Part shown: piece after piece, positions 1 to 13,200 of the stretch
How positions within the stretch are numbered: position 1 is the first letter of the stretch
How the letters are laid out: each line of letters starts with the position of its first letter
Source: Bolinopsis microptera
Taxonomy: Eukaryota > Ctenophora > Tentaculata > Lobata > Bolinopsidae
NCBI RefSeq assembly: GCF_026151205.1
Contig: NC_087078.1
Span: 4,915,675 to 4,979,674 of the forward strand
DNA: 64,000 bases
Direction: 5' to 3'
Notes under the pieces: model-generated
Databases searched by the model: none
The model's input: only the letters and a program-made list of their open reading frames with translations
Told to the model about the DNA's origin: nothing
Translations under genes and position numbers: made by a program

Positions 1-560
1 ATGACTATCTTAGTTTTAAGGGCGCTGATAGATAGCTCTTTGGTTTGGCACCATTTCTCTATCATGTTAATAATTTTGCATGTTCTGTTCCAGATGATAT
101 CTAAATCCCTTCTGCTAGAGACACCTGCAGATCATCCGCAAAACCTTGCAGGTAGCCCGGTATGTTTTGTTATCTATAGCGTATTTGGCTAGAGGGGTAG
201 TTTCGTGGGATGGAGCGGGTCCATTAATATCCATGTTCGAAGCAGCCAGAATTACTTCTGTAAAACTAAGTTTTAATAGCTACTTGATCCGGAGTTGTAA
301 ATTTCGATAGTTCCCAACATTTTACAGCTAGGTTTTTGTGTACTATTATGGCAGCTGGGGGCCTGATATCTCCGGCTTTGTAGTAATACTCGGTTAGTTT
401 TTTGCTTATTTGTGGAATAAGGTTTTTGTTATTGGTATATGGTAAAGGGTTCGGACGCGAGAAACAATAGGATTTTTCCTGCCATGAGTGTTCACAAGCA
501 CTGTTTTTCCAAACGTTAAACTTGCGCTTAAGATTGATTTGAGTAACAGAGTAATATTCT
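1..560 (-). mobile_element. Decayed LINE: endonuclease fused to reverse transcriptase by deletion
   Basis: On the minus strand, about 180-385 translates in two frames into an exonuclease/endonuclease/phosphatase-like piece of a non-LTR retrotransposon (residues such as KAGDIRPPAAIIVHK, then FTTPDQVAIK, then a frameshift into ILAASNMDINGPAPSHETT and LAKYAIDNK). At about 95-150 it passes directly into a reverse transcriptase core with the catalytic box QGFADDLQV, and at about 19-100, after another frameshift, into IEKWCQTKELSISALKTK. The several hundred residues that normally separate endonuclease and catalytic box are missing, so an internal deletion is inferred. Stops and frameshifts make it non-functional. 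The element runs off the left edge. Family (Jockey/CR1-like) is a guess from motifs. Confidence 0.7.
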
Positions 561-793
561 AAGTGATTCTTACCTGTTTTTGGTGTTTTTGCGGTAGTTT
601 TCCGGCGCTGTGCACCCCTCTGTGTATTTTTTGTTGGTTGTTAGGTTCGGTATTGTTGATATTTGGGAGAGTGGTGTGGATTGGATTAGTATTGGTGTTG
701 GGGACGTGGCGTTCAGCATCTGCAGTTACTCTCACCGGTCGGGTACTAGGACCTTTTGGATCGGGCACTGTGTCGGGGGGCTGGTCGAAGTTG

Positions 794-1310
794 AATAGCA
801 GCAACCAGCGTCTCACAACGAGAATAGATGGCCTACAGCATCTAAACTACTGGCAGAGACTCAAGGCCTTACATTTGATGTCGTTGCAACGGAGGAGAGG
901 ACGATATACCATCATCCACATGTGGAAAGTGCTGCACGGCAAGTGCCCAAATGATATTGATGTCAATATCCAGATCTCCGCAACACTCCGACATGGCCAA
1001 AAGGCAGTTATTCCCACTCTGAATAAATCTAGCAGTCAGCGCAACCAAACGCTCTACGACAATTCGTTTGCAGTAATTGGACCTCGATTGTGGAACTTAA
1101 TCCCACCAAACATGCATACTATCGAAGATCCCCTACACTTTAAAGAAATGCTTACAACGTTTGTGAAATCATTCCCGGATGAGCCTCTAGTGACAGGATA
1201 CAGCTGTCGAAATGGAAACTCGTTACTGGACTGGAGTGGAATAAAAAGCAGTGATCTCGATGTCCGGGACCCGGGTGGTCAGCAACTCTAATAATATAAT
1301 AATATAATGA
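794..1310 (+). mobile_element. 5'-truncated LINE: C-terminal end of reverse transcriptase ORF and 3' tail
   Basis: The open frame ending at 1291 contains the typical C-terminal end of a non-LTR retrotransposon polymerase: LQHLNYWQRLKALHLMSLQRR, GRYTIIHMWKVLHGKCPN and the late LYDNSFAVIGPRLWNLIP block. It is followed by a TAA-rich tail at about 1290-1308, as expected for a LINE 3' end. The part of this frame before about 794 (Cys/Trp-rich, low complexity) does not look like polymerase, so the insertion is truncated there. The reverse transcriptase catalytic domain is absent. It is on the opposite strand to the LINE at 1-560 and is a separate insertion. Confidence 0.72.
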
Positions 1311-2345
1311 CCCGATAGTCTATGAAGCACACTAAAGTAACCAAAGTAAGTCTCCAGGAGAAAGTCGTGACTTTCTAAGAACGTCTCACCCTCGGGTGAG
1401 ACATCCACCCAGATTCACTGCCTCTGCCTACTCTGCGTTGAAGGGCCCCCACCTTCAGGTAGCTGCACATTTAGCACAACCACTGTCTCGCACAACCACC
1501 ACGGCTCGCTGCGACACATGTCTGATGTCGCAGCGAGCCGCTTGGTAAACTACGCGCTGCATTCCCGTACATGAGTCCTCGCACCAGTGTGAGTGGATCT
1601 AGCCTTTTAGCGCTAGGACCCACGCTCGATAGCTGATTCGGCAAGCAGAAAGTGTAGTGGTTCCAGACTTCCCAACCAGCCTCTAAGAGACTGCTGATTA
1701 TCGCCGCTCATGCCAAGGCCCGCCGCCCGATCCGCCACCTCTAACCACCAGGTATCGGGAGTAGTGATGTTATTGTCGTGGTGTTTGGGACGAGAAAGAG
1801 TCGGCGAGAGATGCAATCACTCTCGTCACTCCCCTCGATCCTTTCTTGACAAGAGTCAGCGTGATCACAGGATCACCCTTCCTGTATATCTCTTCCGCAT
1901 TCCGGAGTGGGGAGCAACTCGCCCTCCTCAATGCCCTGATTGGTTGGAGATTGCTTATAGGACAGCAACCGAAACGCTATAACGCGAATTTCTTCGGTTC
2001 TAAGGAACGTCACTATCAGTATTCACCCAAAATGATCAGATCGTCATCCACCAACATGCTTGTTACTGCCTAATGAGGCTAATTGTTGCTCGCTAGCGAA
2101 TAGCTCCCGATGAGATTACTGATTGGGTGATCACTGATTAAGTGCCGAGATCACGTATCTGCAATATTTTTAAGTTTAAAGGGTAATAACTCGACTTGAA
2201 ATTACGGGGAAGCACTTCAATTTAATTATCAAACCAAATGTGTCTAGAAACTTTGAAATTCAATTCCTAGCTGAAAGCGTTCGATCACTTTATGGTGACA
2301 ATAGTGAAAAAAAGGAATTAGCGTGCCACACCCAGGATGATAATT
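1311..2345. other. No gene seen; contains a stable hairpin
   Basis: Reading frames here are short and show no family signature. The stretch is more GC-rich than most of the window. A perfect hairpin lies at 1502-1540: 15-bp arms (CGGCTCGCTGCGACA and its complement) with a 9-base loop. It may be the 3' region of a retroelement, but nothing proves this. Confidence 0.4.
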
Positions 2346-2818
2346 AATCACTTTACACTCGACTGTCAGTGTCACTTACAACTGGGCCGCGCTCAGCCTG
2401 TCATTCCGCCGAATTTCTATTTTATATGTTTATGAACATAATAGCCTGAGGTCCCCAGGTAAGATCGACTGTCACGTGACTTTTTCAACCCGTTCTCTAG
2501 CTGGTCCTGAACGACTATTCGAAACCCAAACCCTCTTATCTGATACCAACCCTAACCCTAACCCAATCCTTAACAAAAGCATATGCTGAAACCCTAACCC
2601 TAACGAGAAATTAGATTAACTTCCTTATACGGTCATATCACGTGATCGAGACAATTTTTCGCCTATATCTCGTCAGGGGAGCATTTTTGATTTTAACCGG
2701 AACTCTATGTCATGGGAGGTGATTCGGAATCAGCGTCCGAAAATACATCGATTTAAGTTGGTTTCAACTGTCGGGGGGCCCTTTTAGAACAATCTCGAAG
2801 ATCGACTGTAAAGTGATT
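2346..2818 (+). mobile_element. Dispersed inverted-repeat element with telomere-like words, copy A
   Basis: The ends are inverted: AATCACTTTACACTCGACTG at 2346 and the complement of AATCACTTTACAGTCGA at 2802-2818. Inside, at 2545-2605, are runs of CCCTAA. Copy C (59763-60030) has the same ends and the same CCCTAA zone; copy B (about 40.34-40.93 kb) is a reversed, rearranged relative. No coding capacity is visible, so it looks like a short non-autonomous DNA element. Flanks are also partly shared between copies, so the true boundary could be larger and no target duplication can be set. Confidence 0.55.
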
Positions 2819-2984
2819 TAGAACGCTCGCCACACCCACTCACCACTGTGATTAATTAAATTTGACGAAATTTTCAGGAAATCTAATTGCGCTAAATCTT
2901 TATTCGGGCTGAGTGAATTACGACCTCCATCGCCCTGTAAAATGTGCGAATGCTCATTGGATGTTAAAACGCACGAGACTCGCA

Positions 2985-3480
2985 TTCACGTGATCATTCT
3001 GAACCAATTACAGCCGCGCAAAAGATCACGTGCACGCCAACTACCAATAAAAAAGCAGTGACGTATGCGTTGCTCTAACCAGAGTCCTTTCGCTTGCAGT
3101 ATGCAGTAGCGCGCGACCGCCGAAGGCGCGTCACGCAGTACGCGTAAACACAGATGTGAAACGTATGCGCTACAAAAGCCGCGCGATGAGTTTGGAGTTA
3201 GATTGTAAAATATGATTATTTGATTGTAAAATCGCATAAACGCGCCTATTTGCGCATTTTAGAGGGTTCAATTACGCCAGGCTATGTTTATGAACATAAT
3301 AGCCTTGGAGGACTTCGCCGCTTCGACGCGCCGCGCGAACTAGCATTCTTGCTTCGATCGTCGACGATCGTTGCTCTGCTTAATTCGCAGAGCAACGATC
3401 TCGACGGATTGACATCGTCAATCAAATAATAGCCTGGCCGCGGCACTGGGGTCCTCAGGTAAGCTACTGATCTAACCAAA
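2985..3480. repeat. GC-rich repeat related to 40.7-41.1 kb, with a hairpin
   Basis: The segment around 3060-3150 is matched in reverse complement near 40725-40800 (shared words include TACGCGTACTGCGTGACGCG). The phrase GGATTGACATCGT near 3405 recurs at 41053. A hairpin at 3366-3400 has perfect 14-bp arms (GATCGTTGCTCTGC) and a 7-base loop. The words 'TATGTTTATGAACATAATAG' occur at both about 2425 and 3283, another internal duplication. Likely part of the same dispersed family as copy A. Confidence 0.5.
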
Positions 3481-5246
3481 ACCAGCTTGCAGTGACACGC
3501 GCCTTACCCGTTGTTCATGTTTTACTTTGATAATTACTTACTTAGACAAGCGCGCCCTCAGCGGCGTGAAAACACGTACATGGTAAATGTTTAATATGTA
3601 ATAAATATTAAAATTCAAATTTGTATTCCACAAAATCTGTATTCCTTATTTAACTTAATGTTAATGATAAACTTGCAGAATTACATAGCATATAGGTTAT
3701 AATATAGCAATTTGCTAATTGGTTGCCTTAATTTGCTTCACGTTGTGGGCCCGCCGCGCACGAGTAAATGAAATGACGATGAGCATCACGACGTGAGCAG
3801 TGAGACAAGCCTCAATCCCAGAAATGTGAAGATATTCACTGTTTCTCAATTTCTTCTTCCAAGTCGAATATCATAATATTTTTACTACTTTATTTTATTA
3901 TGTCCTTCACAGCTGTTTTTCTACAGGATGATTGATTAACAATCGACTTTCTAACATCAAGAAAACAACAAATTTTCAAGAAAACAACAAATTTTTATTT
4001 AAATCAATTATAGCAACAATTTGAAAAACTTTAAAGCTCTTCTATTACCATGAAATATACTACGGGTATGGTGACTTGGGCTATTGAGTTGTTAAGTAGA
4101 TTAAGATTAGTAAACCTGCACTTGCATTGTATATTTTATAAAAACTAGAAATTAGGCTTCACTGTAAAATGGAGAAGCAGGCTGATCTACTTGGAGAGAG
4201 CAGACCATAAAGTTTACGCACCCACCAGGGCTACCTACCTACCCCAGTTGTTCTTTTTGGTTTATTAGCTTGTATTGTTATATTTATGGACCCCAAGTCA
4301 CCACACTAAGAAGGAGTATGTAAAAAATAATAATAATAAGTTAAGTTAATATCATCATATTATCTGTTTAAAACAGTAAAAGTTAAGTTGAGGATTGACT
4401 TTCCTAGTTAATTTAAAGGTTCAAACGTTTGGGAATATAATAATGTTGGTATTTGTATCTGCTGCAGCAATAATATCGATATTTCATTTGTCTAGAAAAT
4501 TTTCGCCACTTCAATAGATATTGGGTCGGCAATTTGGTGAGTGAGTGATGAACTGGTTTGGTCTGTGACTGAATGAGGGGCGATGTGAAAGTTGTGGTAA
4601 TATATATAAGTCCAGGTGTTATTATTGTTGATGGATTGAAATCCCAGGATGATACTTTTACAGCGTAATTTAACCAAAGATACAGAAGTAGTGAGGATTT
4701 CCCCATTCTCATTTAGAATCCGTTTATGTATTCTATTCCACAATTTGGAGGCTATATAAAGAAAAGTGTTGGTTTTTCTTGGGATGATTATGACATTGCT
4801 TGTATCACGTTTTAATGAGTCTTACATCGTATGGAGTGCGAAATTTCATAATTCGAAATATCTCAGATATACAGTGGTATTTGTACAAGTTTTGAACAGT
4901 AAGCAATTTTAGTCGATTACTGTATGATTTCAGTTCTTCCTTCAATGTAGTCAGAATACCAAATTTTTAATTATCTATTTGTTTCCTTTTTCTAATATAG
5001 TGGCTCAAGTTCTCAGCTAGTTCTCTAATTTGCAATTGCATGTTTCACTTCCGATAACAACGAATCTACTTTTAAACATCAATGTAATCTAGTTTAGCGA
5101 ACAATTGACAACGTTGAACATAAACGATTGGGGCAGTGGCCGTAACGTTGCCTGTTAGCGCCCTCAAAATGCTGATGCACTGATATTGGGCACCTTAGTT
5201 TGAGTATTTAGAGACTTCCGTTTCAGGCTTGTTAAACTTATTTGTA
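3481..5246. other. AT-rich spacer, no gene recognised
   Basis: No reading frame above about 100 codons and no recognisable protein motif on either strand. I see only ordinary AT-rich sequence with short simple repeats (for example around 4328). Confidence 0.4.
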
Positions 5247-6000
5247 CAGGGTGGACCAAAAGTCAGTACCCACACGTTGGGTCTTGTACCTCCGCCGTGT
5301 TTTATATTTGAGAGTTGTTGCTTTGCAAATGGCATACTGTACCTATTTGTTCGAGGATTCCATCGCCAAAATTTGAAAATTCGAATATTTTAGACCATGC
5401 CCATTCAAAATTAAAACACCTATATTGTTCTCTCTGAACATGTTGGCCTAATTTTTTCAGAGACAGTAGATTATTACATTTTGCATCTGATCTGAAAAAG
5501 ATGTGAAACGGATAAGAAATAACGAATTTATCAATCATTTTGTGTATCTCGTTAGCAAAATTGATTAGGTGATTATGTGACACCGTGACACGACACCTTA
5601 ATTGGGCAGCCTTAACAATTCCCATAATGTTTTACAGGGCAGTAAACAGGTCACCTTATCACGTGATTAGGTAAGCCAATCACCTGATCACATGTAATGA
5701 ACAAACTCGTTATGCTTCGTATCTCGGCCATCTGAGAACTTAAATTTTTTCAGGACTTATGTAATTTGAATGGCCAAACACAATTCAATAAAATTTAGCT
5801 CTATCTGACTACCCAAATTATCAAATAAATGCGAAAATGAACCTTTATTCGAAAAAAAATTAACACAAATATTTTTTGGGATGACAAATTCCTCGAACCG
5901 GTGGTGGTACTAGTCATACCAGAAAGAATTATTTCAATTGGGCACTCAGTGACTAATCTATAAAGGCCAACGTATGGGTACTGACTTTTGGCCCACCCTG
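5247..6000. mobile_element. Tc1/mariner-like element with TA target duplication
   Basis: The ends are inverted repeats beginning CAGGGTGGACCAAAAGTCAG at 5247 and the complement of CAGGGTGGGCCAAAAGTCAG ending at 6000; similarity continues through about 32 bases with few mismatches. Both ends abut TA (5245-5246 and 6001-6002), the target duplication of Tc1/mariner elements. The 754-bp interior has a 107-codon open frame on the minus strand (5302-5625) in which I do not recognise a transposase, so it is a decayed or non-autonomous copy. It sits just upstream of the first coding exon of the next gene. Confidence 0.75.
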
Positions 6001-6254
6001 TAGTTGAATTAGATAAGGAGATGATGCCGGAAAGTAGCCTTTGCAATTTCATTTGGTTCATTTATATGACTTAACAATTTGGTATTGCCTATATCAAATA
6101 ATTAAAGTTCACAATTATCATTTCTACTTCAGTTAAAATGATCCTGCATTTTCGTTTATTTACTAACTTTTCAGGTATGATAAATGAGAACGAACAAACC
6201 TCTTGATCACTGTCTTATGTTTGGAGTACTTTAGGACCATCTTAGTTTAAAATT

Positions 6255-7222
6255 ATGGCAGATTCATTGAGTCCCACATCACCTGAGTACATTAATGTTA
6301 ACTGTGACTCAAAACCAGACACTTCAAAATTCAATAAAGATCTATCATTCAACAAAGATGATGTTAATCAAAATAAGGGCTTTCCTTCAAAATGCTCCTC
6401 ATCAGATAAATTCAAGAATTCGCCTCTGCTCCCTGACAAGAAACATCTTCTGAGTCCTAGATCTTCCCCACAACCTAGAAGAGTATCCCCCTCACAACCA
6501 GAACAAAAAGTTATCAACTCACCGCCACCTGTTGTCGAACAATTCATATCCCCATCACCTGTTAAGGAAGAAAAGATTATCAATTCTCCACGAAGTGCTA
6601 GGAGTAGTGTTAGTAACAGCCAGGAATTTAGAATTGTCAATCCCACAAGTCGATCAGCTTCTGTTTCATCACAAGTTGAATCTCCTCTCCATTCTTCACA
6701 AGATTTCCTTGTAAAGAGGGATAGATCACAAAGTGATAATGATAGTTTAGGGGATGCAGAGATTCTAGAATTGCTGTCTGATGATGCTACTGAAGGACCT
6801 CCTGTGGACAAGACTGTCAAGAGTGGTAACCTTGATGATGTTTTTGGTGACTCTGCCAACTCTACTTCAGAAGCAGTTAACATTTCCAGTGAAACGATAC
6901 ACTTGAATACTGAGAATGATGAAAATTCTGCATATCAGAATACAGATGAGATTGGGATGAATAATGGAAATGATTTGTATCACAATGAAAATGAGCTTTG
7001 GATGAATAATTCAAACGACATGATGTTAATTAATGATGATCTTCTCGACGAGACAATTGCCGAACTGCAGCTGATCGAAGCTGAGGGGCTTGCAGATGTT
7101 TCATATGACAAAGATATTCATGGTCCTATCGAGATCATTCAGAACAGGTCTTCCGCTCAGTTTGACACTGAGGAGGCTTTGTCTGGATTACTGGAGATAG
7201 CTGAAATGGCAGATGACTTTGG
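6255..7222 (+). CDS. Coding exon 1: Ser/Pro-rich N-terminus
   Basis: Starts at the ATG in AATTATGGC, the first of the 322-codon frame; a possible non-coding leader exon begins at 6175 after a good acceptor (ACTTTTCAG). The protein is Ser/Pro-rich with many SP sites (NSPPP, ISPSP, SPRSARSS) in residues 50-140, then acidic and Asn-rich, with a likely helix near its end (LLDETIAELQLIEAEGL and ALSGLLEIAEMADDFG). Donor GG|GTTAGT leaves phase 2, matched by the next acceptor. No family recognised; SP sites suggest proline-directed phosphorylation. Confidence 0.75.
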
Positions 7223-10200
7223 GTTAGTAAAATTGAAATTTATCTTATAATTTTTGACATGAAAGTGTTAATCTCTGATCACGTGATGGTGTCAGTGGTA
7301 TCCAATGTTTGATATTTGGTGTTACTTTATTGATTAAATTGGTGTCTTTGGATTTAGTAGTTATTTAGTTATTTATTCTACTCAGACCACATTATACAAT
7401 TTATAGCCGGTACAGTTGATCTATAAACTGATATAGATGTACTCATTGAAGTCTATAATATGTTTTTTGACAGGTTGACAGATGACAGTGTTGATGACAT
7501 GTCACAGGTTATGTCTGTCTGGATTGAAGAGAGCATTGACAACTTAAAGGTTATTGTACGAATTTTTAAGATATGAACATTGTGATGTTACACAGTTCTA
7601 ATACAGCATGCCCTAAAATTCAACAGTTTATATTATGACTTGTTTATCGTATATCAAGCCGTAAATCCTTCAAGTAAGTCAACTAGAATGATAATTTAAC
7701 TGGTTTCAGGATATGCTCAAGAGAACTATTCAGAGACCGACCTCGAAACGAAAGTAAGTGTACCACCATGATTCCGTAAGAATCTAGCTAATTCCGGATT
7801 TATTTTGGGCTTGCTGTTCACTTTTTGTCTTTAGAATTATATAGGGTGGTGTGGCATGAGTGTTGATGTAAGTTAAATTTAGTGCCTGTGAGTTATCATT
7901 TTATCACATGTGAGATAAAAGCTACTTAGTTTTTAAAACTAATTGCTTGCTAGAGTTTAAGTTGCTGAAGTGTGACCTGGAGAGGAGAGGAGATGAATGT
8001 TCCTGATCTAATTTATCTGGTCTTTAGAATTTAACAACCAGAAAATTTCAGAAACACAACAGCCCCCAACAACTCAAGATTATCCAAACTACAGAACCCT
8101 GCTAAAGTGGTCCCACAGAAACAAGCTGTAATCCCCAACTTGAAACAGGCTGCAGTTTCAGATCAGAAACCAGCTGTTGTCTCAGATCAGAAACCAGCTG
8201 TTGTCTCAGATCAGAAACCAGCTGTTGCTGCTAATCAAAAGCAAGCTATGAAACCAAACCCGAAGCAAGCTATGACCCCCCGGAGACAAACCATGACCCC
8301 TGACCTACAGAGAGTGATGACCCCAAACCGCTCAAAGATTCAAGCCCCAAAAACTATTAAAACCCCCTCAACCGCCTCAGTCAAAACTTGTCCCGACAGG
8401 TATCCAATAGCCTCTACTCTATTAACCGTCCCTGATTATCCGTTTCATTTTTATTATCGTTATATTTAGCACCGTCCTCACACTTGCTATGGTAATTTCT
8501 GTTAAATTCTTGATCTTTTCGTTGCATTGATTCTCAGCATGTTTTTCTCTCTTAAGCTCTCCTTAGCTCCCTTATTAATTGGTAAGTTGTCCCAACTCGT
8601 TTTCTCTCGGGGTTCTGATGTGAAGTAACTGTATAACTGTACATTTCAATTACCTCCTTGAAATTGAGTTTAATCTTCAGTTCAACCTGGCGAACGTGAC
8701 GTGATATTCAAAATATTTACATTTTTAATGATAATTTTTGCTCTGACGTACGCGTAGAGACGGTGATTTAACAACATTCTGAGGAAACATGAATATATAC
8801 TAAATAGTAGTTCTGTAAGTCTAATAGTCTGTCTGTCGTTAAATCATCAATCTAAATTCTAAATTTATAATATATTTATTAACCAAGATGATGTGTCATA
8901 TTTAGCAAGTTCTCACCGGAAACGTATGTGACCGGCGAAGTATGTGACATTTAAACCATTTAATCTGTCCGAGAAAAATCTTTCGAAATGTTCACGTACA
9001 CCGACGCAAGTGAAAAAAATGACATAAATTTGTCGTTAGTTGGCTTCAACACACGAGCCGTTATAAGTTTGTGACATGAGTGTAGTGACACAATAACCAT
9101 GTCTCACATGATATGACCATGTTGGGAAACAATTACAATAACCATGCAATAACCGAACACACTGCTGCGATAATAAGACGTGCAACCAACCCCACCAATA
9201 TCAATTAGTCGCCAATCAGAAATACCTTTATAACGTGCAAGACGTATTATAGTAAACACGTGTTTACTAACGTTACACCACGTGTTAACTAACGTTTAAC
9301 CCCAGAATATTCTCCCAGGATCATGTAACACCCTGTTGGGTGAACAATCCTCCTTTCTGTAGAGGAGCTTGTCAGGGGATTATTAAATAAAGTACATTTA
9401 TATAACAATTAAACATAACGCGGATGTAACTGTAAGGGCATGTTTGTGCTAAACATTATGTACTGCAGGAGATTGGGGGCTGTATTATTACAAAACTGAG
9501 ACCCTACACTATATCCAGTCCAACCAATCGCAGTGTATCCATTAGTCTGGGATATCTGCTCCAAATGGCTTACATTACCACTGCTCCACAACCCAATAAA
9601 GAAAGGTCAATTAGCCCGGTGGGAGGATGACCAGAGTGCACTCTGTTTGTCGAACCAGCCGCACTTAAAAGTAATTATAACCGCTTGGAGCTTCCTAGGT
9701 CACTATACTCAGTGTGTATTATTATAACCCTCTTGCTTAGTTACCTTGTTGTTGTACCTTGTTCCTCTTGTACCGACATGCTTTCTGAATCAGCTACCTT
9801 GAACTATCGTCCGTACGATAACAGCGTGTACGTGATTTTCTTGCCCGGCTGGATTGAGTGGGTTCTTGTGTACCTGAGTTTAGTGGTACCGCTACAAGAC
9901 CTGCCCCTAGCTGGAGTCAGAGACCACGTGGCCACTCGGAACCTCTACGTGGTGTGTTGGTGGTCGTTTGTATCTGTTGTGTTACAGACGGCAGGCTTCA
10001 TTCACAAGACGCAGTTTTATTTGAAGCGAGATTCGGGCGAGTATATTCTGATGAAGAAGTCTCCGTCTGCAGTGAAAAATAAGAGTGGTGTTTCTTCTGC
10101 TAGGAAAAGAGTTGGCCAGTCCGTGAGTTCGGCTGCTAAGTTTTCAAAACTTGACATTAAAAGAGAGGAAGGAATTGATGATGAATTTCAGGACGCTGAA

Positions 10201-13200
10201 AGTGACCCTTGCTCATCGTATATTGCAGAGAGAAACGTGGGTATGATGTCTTCCACAACTTCAATGATTAACATCCAGTCTTACTCTCAAGAACCTGAGC
10301 TACATTCCTCCATTACCGCTCACACCATGGCTACTTCTGATACAGAGCGAGTGGAAACTGCGATACAAATCGACTGTGATGATGTCCCACGTGACACTAG
10401 TTATCATGGTGACACTACTAAAGTTGTTCTACTGTCTACTCGTGATCAAGAAATCTGTTCCAATGATCCAATTGATGCACCGGGAACGCCAAAGATAAAG
10501 TCCCTTCCAACCAAAACTAAAATATCAAAATTCACCGAGAAAAGCATAGAAGAGTTGCTTGTTCAAAGTATCGACGATATTGATTGTAGCACCGGTAGAA
10601 ATAGCCCTGACTACGAATATCCACTTAACCATAAGCTCGCCCCAATGAGACTTCTCAGGACCCTTCCTAAGCCACAACAGCAAAATCCTTGTCGCAACAC
10701 AGGGGGATATACTGATGGGATCCTATCGACCATTGAGGAGGATACGAATGTGGATGATAAGGAAAATAAAGCCGACAATCATGTTTGTTTTGTTGGAAAA
10801 GATTTGAATAAAAATACCGACTTATGCCGTCAAATTAGTAAGGAAGATTATAACGTGGCTGACATTGCGACTAGAATTGAGGATGCTGCTAGAAATCTGA
10901 CCTTGACATACGACAAAGATATAAAAGATAAAGATATGACAAGAGATATCGTGGAACCCAAGAAAATTATCACTACCACAAGCTCCCATGATGATGATAA
11001 ATGCAATCAAGGACTCAATGTGAATGTGAGTAAACAGGTTTCACTCGTCGCCATGCCTCAATCAATAGCAGAAGAATCTAAAGAACGTTCTTATATCTCT
11101 GAACTAACCAAGAGTTTGTCTAAAACTTCAAACTCTTTTAAAGAGACACATGCAGATTTGGCGAGGGTTGCTATTGGAGATGCAACACTACAACTCAACC
11201 CTTCAGGTAACAATCCCTCTGAAAAATATTCCAAAAACACGCGCATAGTTCCGACAGTGAACAGTGACTCGTCTGAAAAAAGCCAAGAAGAAAGTGATGC
11301 TGTAACATCCAGTGTGTCGGGGTCACTTGTAGAAATGCCAGATCTCAGTGGCAGTGGAAGCTACGTCCTCCTCAGTGACTTTAATGACGACACTGACGAA
11401 GACGGTAAAGAGTTTGAGAGTGAAGTAACAGACGGTTGTAAAGAATTAAATAATGTAACCCTGGCTTCAACCCTTGAATCCTATGAGATGGTTCTCAAAA
11501 CACCAGAAATAAAGTCCTCTTCAGAAACACCAGAAATAAAGTCCTCTCGTAAACTGCCAGTAGTTCCACCGAGCACTGTCCCCGTGCTGACTCCAGGTGT
11601 AATTGATACAACACCTCATCAGAGTAGTGATAATGGTGACGTGGATTTAACCCTTGCCACTCCGTGTCAACGAAAGAGACTCAAACCCAATAGAATGCTG
11701 TTTGAAGCTGTCAACGGATCCAAAAGCGAGTTCACTCTCCCTAAGTTTGAAATTGAAAAGTTAGAACAGGAAATACTGAACACAATAGAAACTGTTGACA
11801 ACACAGCGGATAACCAGACTCCTTCTCTTACGGAGATGCTTCTGGAGTATGTTGAGAATGAAGACCTGTCTTTTGAGGATATAGATAAGATTTGTGGTAA
11901 TCACCCTGCTGTTGACAAAACCAAGTCCGAGATAAACGGTGCCTCCCTCATCAAGCCTGCCCCAATATCTCATCCTGATTCAAAGAGCGAGGTAGCAGTT
12001 TTGAGCAAAGACCCCAGTTCCTGTAGTCACGGAGGTCCCCCTAAAAGCAACGGTCTCAAAACACCTACTCAATGTACGGAGAATGATGGGGCGCCACCCA
12101 GAAGTGTAAAACAACAAAGTCCACCTAAATCTAGAAAGATTGGTCTCGAAGACAGCATGGCAAAACAAAGTAATCTTGTACTAAGTCGACCCAAGGGCAG
12201 CGCACCAAGTTCTCCTCAGTCCTCAAGGAGAAGTGATATTGAAGATAGTCCTTCAAAGAAAAGTGGTCTTGTAGATAGTCCTTCAAAGAAAAGTGGTCTT
12301 GTCACACCTCTAATCTGTTCAGAGGGTGAGCTGGAGGACGATAATCTCTGGAATAATGCCAGTGAAGCGGTGTTTGATGACGCCTGTCAGGCACTTCTAC
12401 AGATAAAAAGGTGACGTATTTTCGTAAAACTGCTTCTCCCTTTTTCTGTTTCTCTCCCATTTCAGTGATTATTTGTACTTTGCTCGTTGTTTTGGATTAC
12501 TTTTTGTAATTTAGCGCAAATATGAAATATGCTCACATACAGCAGCGAATTGGTTACTATTAGATAAAAATGCACCAGCACGACGATCTTAAGAATCAGC
12601 CAAGAGCTGTTTGCTGCTCTTTCACCTGCACGATGTTTCGTTTTTCAATGAAAATATGAAGTTTTCGTGAACTTGTTCCTTAGTGCACTTAATATATCCA
12701 TGATTTAATTGCACAAACACTTTTCTTCATGCACTCAAATACAAAATCTTTTGTAGTGCTAAAGTACTTGTTTTAAGCAGAATGATCTCATGTCACGAAA
12801 AAAGTTAAGAGATAGCCTAGCTCAAATCAAATGCTTGAATGAGTGTGTTGTGTGTAATGTTCGACACAAATTATTTATCACAAGCAAGTTACGTTACTGT
12901 ATTTAGCCATTTGTATTTAGCCACCTGGTCCACGTATGTTCGCGAGATAATACTGTGTCGGGAGATGGTGTGCTGGTGTGTTCCTAGCCCTGGTCACCCC
13001 CCCCCCCCCCCCCAGATAATACTGTGTCGGGAGATGGTGTGCTGGTGTGTTCCTAGCCCTGGTCACCCCCCCCCCCCCCCCAGATAATACTGTGTCGGGA
13101 GATGGTGTGCTGGTGTGTTCCTATCCCTGGTCATCCCCCCCCCCCCCCCCCAGATAATACTGTGTCGGGAGATGGTGTGCTGGTGTGTTCCTATCCCTGG

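Noticed and set aside
2540-2610. CCCTAA runs as a true telomere or chromosome end
   Set aside because: Only a few imperfect copies, inside a dispersed element found also at 40.9 and 59.8 kb, with unique DNA on both sides.
6368-6883. 171-codon minus-strand frame
   Set aside because: Shadow of exon 1 of the SLAIN-like gene; composition follows the Ser/Pro codons of the sense strand.
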